From Hymenopus coronatus (lineage: Eukaryota > Arthropoda > Insecta > Mantodea > Hymenopodidae), in the NCBI GenBank assembly GCA_030762935.1, contig CM060896.1, forward strand, positions 14,496,027 through 14,560,026: a stretch of DNA of 64,000 bases. Direction: 5' to 3'. Within the stretch, counting starts at the first letter, position 1. Every line of letters starts with the position of its first letter. Positions 1-10,499 of the stretch are shown one piece after another. The position numbers and the translations under genes are program-made. The notes beneath the pieces were generated by a model, which ran no database searches, was not told the DNA's origin, and saw only the letters and a list, made by a program, of their open reading frames with translations.

Positions 1-90
1 ATGAAGTAGACAAAAGAATAAGCTTTTTAACAATAATTTGTTACTGCGATGTAGAGAAAGCCATGTGATTGTAACACATAAAATTTTTAA
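1..90 (-). repeat. R1 repeat, 5' end, cut by window edge
   Basis: Read on the minus strand this is the first ~90 bases of the R1 unit. The 5' terminus (diverged TGTTACAATCACATG) lies near 88, followed by the CTTTCTCTACATCG block and the TTGTTAAAAAGCTTATTC block. The rest lies outside the window. Confidence 0.75.
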
Positions 91-97
91 TATTTGG

Positions 98-537
98 AAA
101 TTCAAACCAATAACAAAGAATATCTTGAGAACGGTCTGTTAATGCCACAAAATATGTTATTTCACGAGGTCTACAATTTTTTTTCAATTGTCTATCTTTA
201 AGGGTTTATGCAAAAGTAATTGAAATGGAAGAGAGCATCAGATTATTCGTAGAAAATTCAGTATATATAACTCCTCATGGACACATATTTAATATTAGTA
301 CTTTAATCATCGTTAGAACAATATTTCAGAAAATAAAATTTTTGAAAGAATTGTTCCTATAAAGGGTGGTTTGGGGTGAAGACATCCAACTTGAGCACAA
401 AATTTGGTATTTATTGAGCGTTTCGTTTTACAGTTCAGCTTTTCACTCAGGGGGGTTCTAAGCACGTAATTTCGGTCGAATTTTTGGGCGGAATGTAATT
501 TACCTTCTGAATCTACTATGGGGAAAGTAAAAACAGT
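98..537 (+). repeat. R1 repeat, 3' half
   Basis: A diverged 5'-truncated copy that starts at the block equivalent to AAACCAATAACAAGGAATATC. It runs through GTAAAGGGTAGTTTGGGGTG, the TTTCGGTCGAATTTTTGGG block and a decayed terminal hairpin (CTACTATGGGGAAAGTAAAA). The microsatellite segment is absent. Confidence 0.7.
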
Positions 538-1114
538 CAAAGTTATAAGAAGACAATCTAAAATCTTGATTGGCACCAGCTGGATTTTCTTTTTAATAGT
601 TTTATCAGTTTGTACGTCATTTTCAAGGGACTATCACTTTTCATCTTTCTCTCTGGAATTTAATTATCTTCATTCCGTTTTCCCTCTCCTACTGCAGACA
701 AACGCTTGCATCCTGAGCACGGAATAACGACCAGTGTGCTCCGTTTCGACGTCAGAGACAGCACTTAGAGCCCATTACTGATTACGCAGATCCTGTCCTT
801 GGTGGCTTACCCACATTAACATGTAATGTATGAATATATGTCATTCATAATGGGAGCGTGGGGTCATTCCATAAGTAATGGCAACCAACTTCCAATCATG
901 TTCAGTGTTTTTGCAAATGTTTTATCAGTTATACAGTGAAAACTCTCTTAACAACTACACCTATTAAAAGCCTACATCCGTTAAGGATCAATCTTGTAGA
1001 ACCGACGGAACGGCTCAGGCGGCAACGTCTGTGGCCTGAAGTAGATAGAAATATAATCTTATGTAAGAATAGTTTAATTGAAAATTGAAAGTATTTAGAA
1101 TGTAAAAGATCAGA
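538..1114. other. Unassigned interval
   Basis: I recognise no gene or repeat here. Reading frames are short, at most about 70 codons from ATG, and have no familiar motif. Confidence 0.4.
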
Positions 1115-1550
1115 ATTGTTTCTCCTAGTGACGCAAAGAACGGAATTTAAAAGCTATCACATAGTAAACAACATTTTAAATATTTGACTGTCGTTTAAAC
1201 CTTGTGTATTTCTTTATTCTCCTTAAAATATATGGAAATATTATCCCCTACAGAGTCTGGAAGTATGTATGTGAGAGTTAACGTGTGTGTGTTTGAGGAA
1301 AATAAAAACGATAAACCAAACGTAAAGAACCTACAGACGAGTTGTTTCAAATGCAAAGACCCCGATATGTCCTTAGATGTTAAAGGGGGCTATGTAATTG
1401 AAACAATAAAAAAAGAAGGAAATATGTAATAATTCTATTCCTACAAAATGTTATTTCGATTAACGTGTAGTAGTTAGAAGAATTGTGTTTTGTAAGAATA
1501 TATTATAGAAAAATGGATAGCGAGTCATGAGTGTAAAACAAATTTTGTTT
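1115..1550 (-). repeat. R1 fragment split by a ~190-base insert
   Basis: Positions 1115-1232 and about 1421-1550 match adjacent parts of the 5' half of R1 (subfamily B type, with TTTGACTGTCGTTTAAACC). The 1233-1420 stretch between them is foreign to R1. That insert is open in one frame and reads a Cys-x2-Cys segment (SCFKCKDPDMSLDVKGGYV). I do not recognise it; it could be an exon-sized capture or chance. Confidence 0.5.
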
Positions 1551-1565
1551 AAAAACAAGGTCTTT

Positions 1566-1566
<1 letters not shown>

Positions 1567-1633
<67 letters not shown>
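1567..1633. repeat. Compound microsatellite (TG)n(AG)n
   Basis: About 17 TG units are followed directly by about 16 AG units. The tract lies just beyond the 5' terminus of an R1 fragment. Confidence 0.95.
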
Positions 1634-1636
<3 letters not shown>

Positions 1637-1679
1637 CCATAACTTAAACAATAAAATTGTCTACCATGTTTCCCCTAAA

Positions 1680-1955
1680 CGCTGTACGTGTTTGCGGCCG
1701 TTCTCACGTTCACTGAGGTCGTGTATTGCGATAAACGCAGGATGAGCGGCGCGCCGGTAACCGGAAGTTTTAAAATGCGACACATCGAAGCAACTGGCAT
1801 ACGCCAGAAACTTCTGTGACTCCATTCATGGCTATATAAGGAAAAGTTACAAGTGAAGTGAGATTGTTCGACTGGAGCGCTAGCGCACAGTGGCGTGAGA
1901 GAGCCATCAACCGCCTACCTGTAAATTGCTGTGCAGATCAGAGACAACTATGATT
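1680..1955 (+). promoter_or_regulatory. Possible TATA promoter segment, maybe LTR-like
   Basis: TATATAAG at 1833-1840 is followed about 125 bases later by AATAAA at 1964-1969. The interval is GC-richer than its surroundings and is not R1. A TATA box, a short transcribed-looking stretch and a poly(A) signal resemble a solo LTR or a small promoter. I could not find LTR ends or a target duplication, so this is weak. Confidence 0.25.
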
Positions 1956-2268
1956 GTAACCAAATAAAAACATTTTTCCCAATACTCAACTTGGTATTTA
2001 AGTTAAGTGCCTTCCAAAGATGCGAAACTGACTGAGACTTTAGAAACAAATCCCAATACCCCAAACAACACCTGTAAAATATTTTCGAAATTCTATTTTC
2101 CCTCAAAGGTGGTCTTAACGATTTATAAAAACGCAGATTTAACATATTTACATAACAAATAAAATGTATCTTTTGAGGTTTCTGGGTATAATCTTTGAAG
2201 TCCTCATCATTCAAAATGGCTTTTGTAGAATTTGTAAACCGTAAGAAATAAACAAAATGTCAATTCCA
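1956..2268 (-). repeat. R1 fragment, middle part
   Basis: Contains the ACTTGGTATTTAAGTTAAGT block, the diverged zone equivalent to CCCCACCCC...CCTTTACATGG, and the TAAACCGTAAGARATA block. Both termini are missing. Confidence 0.75.
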
Positions 2269-2284
2269 AAAAAACAAAGAAAAA

Positions 2285-2443
2285 AGTAATCTGTTCCATT
2301 CTCACAAATTTCTGTGCATATCTGTAACAAATTGTTGTTAAAAAACTTCTATCTAGTTCATGTTAATCGAGTTAAATACTCGTATTAGCAGAAATTGTCG
2401 TATTAGTACTTGGTTCCTTGTAAGTAGAAGGTAAAAACCTCTA
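2285..2443 (+). repeat. R1 5' fragment upstream of a longer copy
   Basis: Begins at a diverged TCTGTTCCATTCTCACAAAT terminus and runs to the TTGGTTCCTTGTAAGTAGAAGG block. It stops where a second R1 5' end starts, in the same orientation. Confidence 0.7.
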
Positions 2444-3257
2444 ACGTGTTGCATTCACATGATGTCCTCTAGCTGTTCGGTAAACAAACCTTTTGTTCAA
2501 AACATTAATCTGTTATCTACATCATAATCAACATCAACATAAACATAAGCAGAATTAGTCTTATTACTAGCTCCTCGTAAGTTAAAGGGGATTAGGGAAT
2601 GCATAGGCTAAAGCGATAGTCTAGGCCTTCACAAACCGGTCGCTATATGAAACAAGTTAAATTCTAATCTCTTTGCTTGCCAAGAGTAAACAAACGAGAA
2701 ACGAGATGTCTTCCCGTTTGGGAAAAAATTTAAGCGGCTTAAAATTGAAACCAATAATCTGGAACATCTCGAAAACGGTTAATTCTGCGAAAAAAAAAAA
2801 ATGTATATAACATAAATTGTGTGTTTTAATGAGATCTATATTTTTGTGTAGTAAGTGTTATCTCTTGCCAGTTATATAAAAGTCATTCAGAATGAAGAGG
2901 TCTTCAGAAGCTATTCCCAGAAAACTCAAGATATACATTATGTTTGTCATAAAAATGTCTTAAACATCGTTAGAGCCATTTTTGAAAAAAAAATCAAAAT
3001 TTTCGAAAAATGTTATGTAAAGGCTAGTTGGGGTGGGGGAGTTTCTTGAAAATCTTCGTGTCTCATCCTTGGTAGATACTGAATTGAAATAACCAACTTT
3101 TCGTTTTTGAGCTATGCTACACACATGCCTTTTTCTAAAAATGCTTTTTTTTTTTTTTTTTTTTTATGTGGAACTAGAGGGCCTGAAAGCATGAATTTCC
3201 GGTGAAATCTTGGCATGGAACACTATATACATAGTACATGAAGAGAAAGTAATTAAG
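2444..3257 (+). repeat. R1 repeat, near complete
   Basis: Starts GTGTTGCATTCACATGATGT and ends TATATACATAGTACATGAAGAGAAAGTAAT. The GTAAGTGTTATCTCTTGCCAG and GGCTAGTTGGGGTGGGG blocks are present. The usual microsatellite position is a 20-base T run near 3146-3165. Confidence 0.85.
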
Positions 3258-3915
3258 ATCTTCTTAAAATACCTAATTATGTGGTATCATTATTGGTTTC
3301 AAATGTTGAATACTTTGAATGTTATGTCGCAGTTTATTTGTTTTCGCTCCCCTCTGTCGCAAAGCTACCATATACAGACCTAAGCTCCACGTTCACAGGA
3401 CGAAAAGCATGTTAAAGGCCACAGTGATAACAATGAAAATTGTCGCTTTTCACGGAATGGCCTCCCCATTTGAAAGCCCTGCGCACTTGTGTTTGCTGCA
3501 GAGGCGGCAATGAAATCAGCTGAGTTTTTTCAGGTGCTGTGGGGCGTAAGGAGGGAGCAACAGACGAGGAACCGGAAGTCGTAAAGCACGCCCCAGTAAA
3601 CAAATTACCAGCATCCCTTTCATAGCAGGAGAGTACCAACAGTGAGTGAGATGAGGCACAAGTCAACTGCTAAAGTTGGAAAAGATACAGACAGTCTCTT
3701 CTTTGTGATCTGGATATCAGCTCCCTTTTATTCACTAGTCGCTTCTTTACAATTCCTCTGTCGGTTGCGAAAAAAAAAGTTCTCAATTACAATACAAGTA
3801 CAAAACTAACTTTATGCATTCAAAGACTTTGAACCTCGTTAGTTCATTTCATTGATGTTTCAAAGGTAATGTTAAAAGGCAACACACAAGTTAATAACTT
3901 TTATATATAGGTGAA
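3258..3915. other. Unassigned interval
   Basis: No recognised repeat or domain. A minus-strand frame of 84 codons (3412-3666) has no familiar motif. Confidence 0.35.
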
Positions 3916-5140
3916 GTCAGTGTAATTTGGACCACTTACTTTAAGTGCTAATATCTGGGCAGAAAACCTTCGTCAAAGTCCACAACTTGCTTTAACGTGT
4001 TCATGAGATGAACTTATACCATTATGAGAGCTTTCAAGGTTTAGTTGCATATACATAATTTGTAAATTATAATTATAGTTTTTTTTCTAAGGCATGTATT
4101 TTGGACTAGAGATGTGTAATTTGGTCTGAGAGGGTGTGTAAATTGGGCCACTCTATTAGGTTACATTAATAATCGATTAGTATACCTTTATATTCTCTTT
4201 TAAAGATTGAAATTCATAATAACAATTAATTTAGACCTGGAATAGTCATTATATATGTCATTATTATTCAAAATACCCCAGTGGAAAACATTAACTTTAA
4301 CAAAATTAATATCACCTTACATCAATTTCATCCAAAGTTTTGTGAAGACTGTTAATGTTTTCAGGTTTTTGTTCCAAATTAAAGGAGGATTTCACTGTTT
4401 GCTCCACAATGCACCTGTCACAAAATTAATACATTTAATCATTTATATCAGCTCTGTCTTCATGAGCCTATCCTTTACATTTATTGCCCTGTATCCAGTC
4501 TTCCTCGTCAGCTTCCCCACATACAACACGAAAAGTCTCTTGTGAGTTTTTATTTTCATCTGTCTCAGATCTTCCTTTTCCATTTACAGTACAGGCCCTT
4601 AGATTTGCTAGCTTCTCTTGTTGTCATCTGGTAATTTATTCAACTTGTATAATATGTAACAGTAATATGTACATATCTAAATAAATTACTAAAGTAAATT
4701 AAAAGCGTGACTTTAAGACATAAATATCTACACACACATGCTCATTTGGAATGTAGTACCCGAATATCCCATGTAACTTGCTACGGACCAAACCACTCTC
4801 CACCTTCGGTCCAAACTACACGACATGAGTATCACATTTCTTATAATCCTGAACTGAAATAACTCTACATCACACTTACCGTAATGTTCTCGTTTTAGTG
4901 GTTTCCAAAGAAAGATCTTAGGTGGAAGAAAACACGATACCAAAAGCGGGACAAAATTACAGCGAAAACGCTCTCCACAAAGATCACAACTTCCCTCCAA
5001 GGCTATTGACAATAGAATGCGGAAAATTGGAGGGAACGCTTACAACAAATGCTGTTCAAGATACCCGTATTGTTGGTGCTCCCAACGGTACCCACTTTCT
5101 TAAACTGACATGGGTCCAAAACACACGCTGGTCCAAATTA
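3916..5140. other. Segment bounded by inverted TTTGGACC motifs
   Basis: CAGTGTAATTTGGACCA near 3919 is matched in inverted orientation by TGGTCCAAATTACACGG near 5122-5139. Further copies lie inside: GTGTAATTTGGTCT near 4106, GTGTAAATTGGGCCA near 4137, and inverted GGTCCAAACTACACG near 4808. A CAGTG start and subterminal motif copies recall pogo/Tigger-type elements. No TA duplication is visible at the edges. The 136-codon plus-strand frame at 4922-5332 crosses the right edge and has no recognised domain. Confidence 0.3.
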
Positions 5141-5784
5141 CACGGTCTTCCACTACCTAATTGTAACCAAAATGTTTCTGACACTTCTAATTTGCGATGT
5201 TGGTTATATAATCAACGTAAAATGCCTAATATCACTTTCACAAACATGTGCACTCACGAGCCCAAAAAGTGCCCCATTCCCCTAGATTGCGATACTGGTA
5301 AAGGTTGGGCCTTTACTCAATGCTCTATGTGACTGGTCTGATAAACAATTATAGTTGTTGCAAAAAGAAGGAATGGTTCTTGAAGCACTGTTCCACATAG
5401 CTTTGCCTAACTTCTCTTAACGGTCACGTGATTAGCCACGTCTCATTGGCTGCCGTAATAGAGTAGGCGGTTATGCGCTACGAGGTATTTTGTTACTTAA
5501 AGTGAACATTTTCGTTAACATCTCCGAAGATGATTGTTAAATTTATATTTTCAGAACCGCATGAATAAAATATCATGTAACGAGTTAATGCATCTAAAAT
5601 ACGCGTAAATCTTAACAACAAACACATATAGCAGAAGGATCCTTAGTTTTAAAGCTGGCTCTCACTGGGTCCATTCTCCAAGTGTCTCACCGATATTGAA
5701 ATACAATTAATTACATAAGGTTTAATCAATATCTTCTTACTGCACCAATTTTAGCTGCCAAAGCGGTGATTATACATGTTGTTG
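5141..5784. other. Unassigned interval
   Basis: AT-rich sequence with no recognised gene. A short CCAAT-like stretch (TCATTGGCTGCCG near 5443) is not enough to call a promoter. Confidence 0.35.
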
Positions 5785-6645
5785 TCTGATGTGTTTCATT
5801 CACATGACTTTCTCTACACCTTTGCAACAAATTATTGTTAAAAAGCTTATGCTTCTATTTACTTTATGCTAATTGAGAAAAAATTAGCAAAAATAGTCTT
5901 ATTACTTGCTTCCTTGTTAGTAGAAGCGAAATAAGGGGGTACCATAGGTTAAAGTGATGGTCAAAGGTGGTTGCCCTGCGACTGAAGTTCCTTTGTTTGT
6001 ATGGACATGAGTTCACAAAGTCCTGTATGAGAAAAGTATGTCTTTATAGCTGATAAAAAAGGAATATCTCAAAAACAATCAACTCCAAGAAAAAATGTAT
6101 ATAACATAAATTGTGTTTTTAAGGTGCTCTACATTTGTTGTGTGGTAAGTTTTTGTCCATCTCTTACAGTTTAGCAGTTATGCAAAATTCCGTAAAATTG
6201 ACCAAGAATAAAGTAATCTTCAGAGGCTATTCACAGAAAATTCAAAATGTACATTTTATTTGTCATGTAAATATCTTTTATATACGATATTTTAATCAAA
6301 ATCGTTAAAGCCATTTTTTAGAAAATCAAAATTTTCTAAAAAAGTTCCATGTAAAGGGTAGTTTGGGGTGGGGGGATTTTTCTTAAAATATTCGTGTCGC
6401 ATCCCAGGAAGATACTAAACTTAAATACCAAGTTTGGTATTTTACCGACATTTCGTTTTTGAGTTATCGAGTTCACAGATACACGGACTCACTCACACAC
6501 ACGGACCTGTTTCTGAAAATACTTTTTTTTGGATACAGGGGACCCTAAAACATATATTTCCGGTGAAATCTCGGTATCGAAATTTTTGGTGGAGTGCAAT
6601 ACCTTCTCTATACACTATGTACATAGCACGTATAGAGAAAGTAAA
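5785..6645 (+). repeat. R1 repeat, full length (reference copy)
   Basis: One of the cleanest complete copies, so used here as reference. Order of landmarks: 5' end TCTGATGTGTTTCATTCACA; internal inverted-repeat box ACTTTCTCTACA at about 25 bases; AATTATTGTTAAAAAGCTTA; a GTAGAAGCGAAATAAGGG block; CATAAATTGTGTTTTTAAGG; TCTCTTACAGTTTAGCAG; GTAAAGGGTAGTTTGGGGTG; the palindrome around AAATACCAAGTTTGGTATTT; a short ACACAC tract; TTTCCGGTGAAATCTCGGTA; and the 3' hairpin CACTATGTACATAGC with TATAGAGAAAGTAAAA. It has no long ORF and no visible target duplication. I infer a non-autonomous Helentron-like element. Confidence 0.9.
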
Positions 6646-6862
6646 AGGGCATATTAAATATATTTGTATGACAAATACAAGTGTACCATGAGTAGCTTCT
6701 GAACCCTCTTCATTCACAACTAGTAAACCGTAAGAGAAAGACAAGAGCTTAGCACACAAACATATGAAAACACAATTTATTTATATATTGAATTAACCAT
6801 TGCCGATATATTCCTTGTTAATGATTTCAACTTTTAAATGTTTCAACTCTTCTCAACAGCAA
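6646..6862 (-). repeat. R1 internal fragment
   Basis: Holds AAACCGTAAGAGAAAGACAA and ACACAATTTATTTATATATT followed by the TTCCTTGTTAATGATTTCAA block. It abuts the 3' end of the preceding + copy in opposite orientation. Confidence 0.7.
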
Positions 6863-6879
6863 TTTTCTATCCATGTTTA

Positions 6880-7769
6880 GCTTCTCTAGCCCCGTATGTA
6901 CAATATACATAGGTATAGAGAAGTATTGTATTCCACCCAAAAATTCGATGTCGAGATTTCACTGGAAATACATGTTTTAGGACCCCCTGTATCCAAAAAA
7001 AGCATTTCCAGAAAAAGGTCCGTGTGTGTGTCCGTGTGTCTGTGAACACGATAACTCAAAAACGAAAAGTAGCTAAAATACCAAACTTGGTATTTAAGTT
7101 TAGTATCTTCCAGGGATGCGACACGAAGATTTTGAGAAAAATCCCCCCACCCCAAACTACCCTTTACATGGAACTTTTTTCGAAAATTTTGATTTTCTTA
7201 AAAATGTCTCGAATGATTTTGATTAAAATATCGTATATTAAAGATATTTACCTGACAAATAAAATGTTTATCTTGAATTTTCTGGGAATAACTTCTAAAG
7301 ACCTGTTTATTCTGGATGAATTTTGCTTAATTTGGCATAACTAGTAAACCGTAAGAGATAGACAAAAACTTACTGTACAAAGATGCAGGCCTTGTTAAAA
7401 TACACAACTTACATCATATACATTTTTTACGTGGAGCTCACCGTTTTCGAGGTATTCATTGTTATTAGTTTCAGTTGTGAAGTACTTATACTTTTCTCAG
7501 ACGGGAGTGTCCGGTTTTCCTACTCCTGGCCAAGAAAAGAAGCGATTTGTAAGGACAATCGCATAACGACAGCTTTTAAAACATTTGACTATCGATTTAG
7601 CCTAGTGTATTCCCTTATTTTCTTCCTACTTATAAGGAATTAAGTAATAAGAACATTGTGCTGAATACCTCGATTAACAAGGTGCAGAAAGAAGAATAAT
7701 CTTATGTAAGAAGTTTGTAGAACGGCTAGAGAAAGTCATATGAGTGTAACACATCAGATTTTTTCTTTC
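6880..7769 (-). repeat. R1 repeat, full length, subfamily B
   Basis: Reads from TCTCTAGCCCCGTATGTACA to GAGTGTAACACATCAGATTT. The terminal hairpin is TACAATATACATAGGTATAG. The 5' part has the variant blocks CTACTCCTGGCCAAGAAAAG and CGCATAACGACAGC, and AGAACGGCTAGAGAAAGTC replaces the usual GAGATGTAGAGAAAGTC. Confidence 0.88.
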
Positions 7770-7795
7770 TTTGTTTTTTCTTTGCTTTTTTTTTC

Positions 7796-8030
7796 TTGTT
7801 TTTACTCCTGGTCATGCAAAGAGAACCGAATTTCAATCGCATAGCAACTAGCTAATTGCTTTAGCCTAGTATACGCCCTTATTTTCCCTCCCTGCTTATA
7901 AGGAACTTAACACCATTTCTGTTTACCATTCTGTTATCCCGATTAATACGAAGTAGAAGAATAAGCTTTTGTAAGAATAGTCTGTTATAGAATAGTTAGA
8001 GAAAGACATGTGAATGGATCACACACATTT
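7796..8030 (-). repeat. R1 5' fragment, subfamily B
   Basis: Starts within the CTCCTGGTCATGCAAAGAGA block and ends at AGACATGTGAATGGATCACA. It lies in the same orientation immediately upstream of the previous copy, separated by a T-rich stretch. Confidence 0.7.
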
Positions 8031-9147
8031 TTAGAAGCTTGTTGCAGCGCTGTGATAATCTGTTAGGATATTCTGCACATATAGGAGAGCAACGGCAGCT
8101 CGTGAGTGTTCACTGAAGTATTTGGAGTCGGATTGCCCTGGGAGTGTGAACTAGTGTCTGCTCCATAATAGTTATGATCATGATCAAATTGATACAACTG
8201 CAGGCGATCCGAATAACAACAAAGGCGACGACGATGAGCTGTTGTGAAAGAAAAAGTAGTTTTGCGGATGTTTCTTGTGTAAACATTACGTACAGGACAA
8301 GAATGAAGTAATGTGTAAATTAAATTGCCTTTGAGAACATAAAATAATCTGCAATTTCTGTTCCACGTTCATGTACATTACCTACTTCTACCAATGTCGA
8401 TAGATGGCAGGATTAACGTTTGAACAATACTGCCATCTAGCGACCTTGTCGTAACACTGTAGTAGTAATAATACGGGAACATCGCAGGAAAAGAAGCTTC
8501 ATCATCGTGCACGATTCGAGTTGCACAATCCCCATGTATTTGGTTCATAAGGCATACTTATACCAGTCGCGCATGTGCAAAAGCGTTTTAAAACGTGCAC
8601 AAGTCATGATGTTGTACCGATCTGTATACCTGACCTTTTCAGTCCAAGGTCGCAAGCAGCGGCGGCTGCTGTGTAGGAGCACAAGAGCACGTGAACCTCC
8701 ATTATTTCTTAGTGGATCTCCTTTTTCTCTTTCAGGAAACATTTAATAAAATGCGCTATCCGGTGCTACTTGTTTAGATATACCGCGCTCTGCTCTTCAG
8801 ATTGAACACAGCGAGAACCTGAGTATGTGGCAACAACGCTTGTAGCACAGGCCTCGTGTGCTAGCGTATAACTAATGTTTAGCCGCTCTGCGCTTGCGCG
8901 GGCAACAAAACAGCTCGGAAATATACAGCCAGAAATGAGCACACTTCGACAGTGCACTTTCGTTCTCATTAACGACTCCAGGGTTCTGTTTATCAGCGGA
9001 AGGTGCTGCTATCTTTGAGATTTATTGAAACTATCCGGAAGTGCAGTCTCTGTGAGACGCGCTATTTTTCTTAGTAATTTGCATTTTAAGCGAGAGTTAA
9101 GCGTAAGAGAGAGTTAAGCAGTTCATAACAGAAAACAACCTCAACGA
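8031..9147. other. Unassigned interval
   Basis: More GC-balanced than the R1 regions. I see no recognisable gene; frames such as 8507-8746 have no known motif. Confidence 0.35.
8397..8443. repeat. Short inverted repeat around CTGCCATCTA
   Basis: TCGATAGATGGCAG and CTGCCATCTAGCGA match in 13 of 14 positions as inverted arms with a 19-base loop. It may be the remains of a small MITE end or a hairpin. No function can be assigned. Confidence 0.5.
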
Positions 9148-9400
9148 GGAACTTTTCCGCAACTAACCGAGCTACTAAAGAGTGTTATCACTACGACCTT
9201 GACTACAGCAGAACCAGAAATATGCTTTTCCACAATAAAAAGGATTAAAACCTTTACTAAGAATACGATGTGTGAAGACCGACTTGGCAATGCTTGCTAT
9301 TGAGAAAAAACTGGTCAACACCATAAAAGACTTTAATCACCAAGTGATAGAAAAGTTTGCACATTTGAAAAACCGGCGCGAGGAATTTCTGTACAAATAA
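9148..9400 (+). pseudogene. hAT transposase C-terminal dimerisation domain, relic
   Basis: One frame reads PQLTELLKSVITTTLTTAEP then EICFSTIKRIKTFTKNTMCE. After a frameshift near 9289 the other frame reads MLAIEKKLVNTIKDFNHQ, then FAHLKNRREEFLYK and a stop at 9398-9400. The succession '(E)xCFSTIKRIKTF.RNTM..DRL' followed by 'L.IEKKL' is typical of the hAT C-terminal dimerisation region in ZMYM/ZBED-like hAT proteins. The rest of the transposase, including its catalytic acids upstream, is not recognisable. The frameshift and missing N-terminus make it non-functional. Confidence 0.75.
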
Positions 9401-9939
9401 ATTTGGTGTTAATTGCGTAATTCAAACAATGTAAATATTACTCACTGCAAATACCATTCTTCACACGAACTGCATCAAAGGACTTCACTCCTTCATCACC
9501 ATTTGGGAATCTCATATTGCTGCTAAGTCTCAGAGACTAAGAAATTCAACATCTTTACAATACTGGGTGGGTGAGGATTTGTGTAACAAATTTATAATTC
9601 TTGTTATTAGCCACTATCATTTTTCTAATATTGCTGGATTTGTGTTGCGGCGATGGCGGTAGCAGTAGTTGCAGCGGCTGCGGCGGTGGTAAATTGCTGA
9701 TTTTGTGAACACTTGGATCTTTAATCCAGGAGCCGCCACTGGTCGCAAGTTCAAACCCGGATCAGACCGTGGTTTTTAACTGAGTTTTAAAGCTGAGCAT
9801 TTATGTCAATAGATTTGCTGGTATGTAAAAAAACTTAGACGAAATTCCGTCTCACTGGTGGCGCTGTTATGATCCTATAAATTAACCTCATTAAGAAAGT
9901 AATTAGTATTGTTGTGAGCAACTTTCCAGTGGCTTGAAA
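9401..9939. other. Unassigned interval with tRNA-like B box
   Basis: Contains a GGC/GCA-rich tract at about 9646-9690 (GCGGCGATGGCGGTAGCAGT) and a B-box-like AGTTCAAACCCGG at 9748-9760, in the context GGTCGCAAGTTCAAACCC. The same context (GGTCGCGGGTTCAAACCC) occurs at 33581-33598, which suggests a SINE family member here. Confidence 0.4.
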
Positions 9940-10361
9940 GAATGCCTCGGAGTGACCGTCCTGTGGCCGGGTGGTCAAACCTACAATTGTTAGAGAACAC
10001 TGCGCGTCTCTGTCCCGACCTATTCTGCAACTCATGCGTCCCTTGCGGTTCTTTCACGACGTCCGTTCCTCCCGCGGGTTCACGCACAAAGCATTCATCG
10101 AAAGTCCAGGTGCAAGATGTGCCCTCCAAAAGCTAATTACTCATATTCCTCTTTTGCATGATTACGATCCGTATTTTCCTGAAGTCAATCAGCGTCATCT
10201 GGCAGTTCACTCTTCCGTGTTTGGGCAGCGCCGTAGCCGAGGCGGGTTTTCTCCAGTTTCCCCCACCATCGCATTCCACCGGTGCTCTGTCTTCATTCCA
10301 TGTATCACCAGTGTCATCGTCTGCGGTAGTCAAAGCGGGCATTAAGCACTACTAAAAAAAT
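9940..10361 (+). repeat. SINE-like repeats, including S1 3' part
   Basis: Positions 10216-10361 match the body and tail of the S1 family: GCGGGTTTTCTCCAGTTTCC, CATCGCATTCCACCGGTGCT, TGTATCACCAGTGTCATCG and AAAGCGGGCATTAAGCACTA with an A tail. The upstream 9950-10090 part shares CTGCGCGTCTCT and GTCCGTTCCTC blocks with 39680-39740, so it is a second, unnamed repeat. Confidence 0.6.
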
Positions 10362-10499
10362 AAAAATCTTCCGTGTTTGCGTATAATAGAATACAGAACT
10401 AAACTTCCTTACTAAGGCCTATATTATAGTATCACATATCTGTGTCACATGTTATGAGCACATTAAAGCTCTCCAGTATATTGCACTTAAACCTTCTTT

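Noticed and set aside
1460..1651. Frame rich in Ser/Leu/His/Thr
   Set aside because: It is a translation of the (TG)n(AG)n microsatellite; the same happens at 25173-25430 and 28917-29195.
4922..5332. 136-codon ORF
   Set aside because: No motif, it crosses the edge of a candidate repeat, and composition is not gene-like; kept only as a remark.
5785..6645. R1 as an ordinary TIR transposon or MITE
   Set aside because: The inverted boxes are not at matching distances from the two ends, and no repeated flank of fixed length is seen.
5785..6645. R1 as a satellite
   Set aside because: Copies occur in both orientations, singly as well as in tandem, with defined ends and clean insertion into a P-element relic.
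7024..7344. A 106-codon frame resembling many others (for example 12026, 13425, 17093, 20144, 41522, 42003, 54303)
   Set aside because: These are the same stretch of R1 read on the same strand relative to the element. They differ in start, stop and frame among copies and show no coding constraint, so they are chance open frames in an AT-rich repeat.
9646..9690. GGC/GCA repeat as coding polyalanine/glutamine
   Set aside because: No open frame of useful length spans it.
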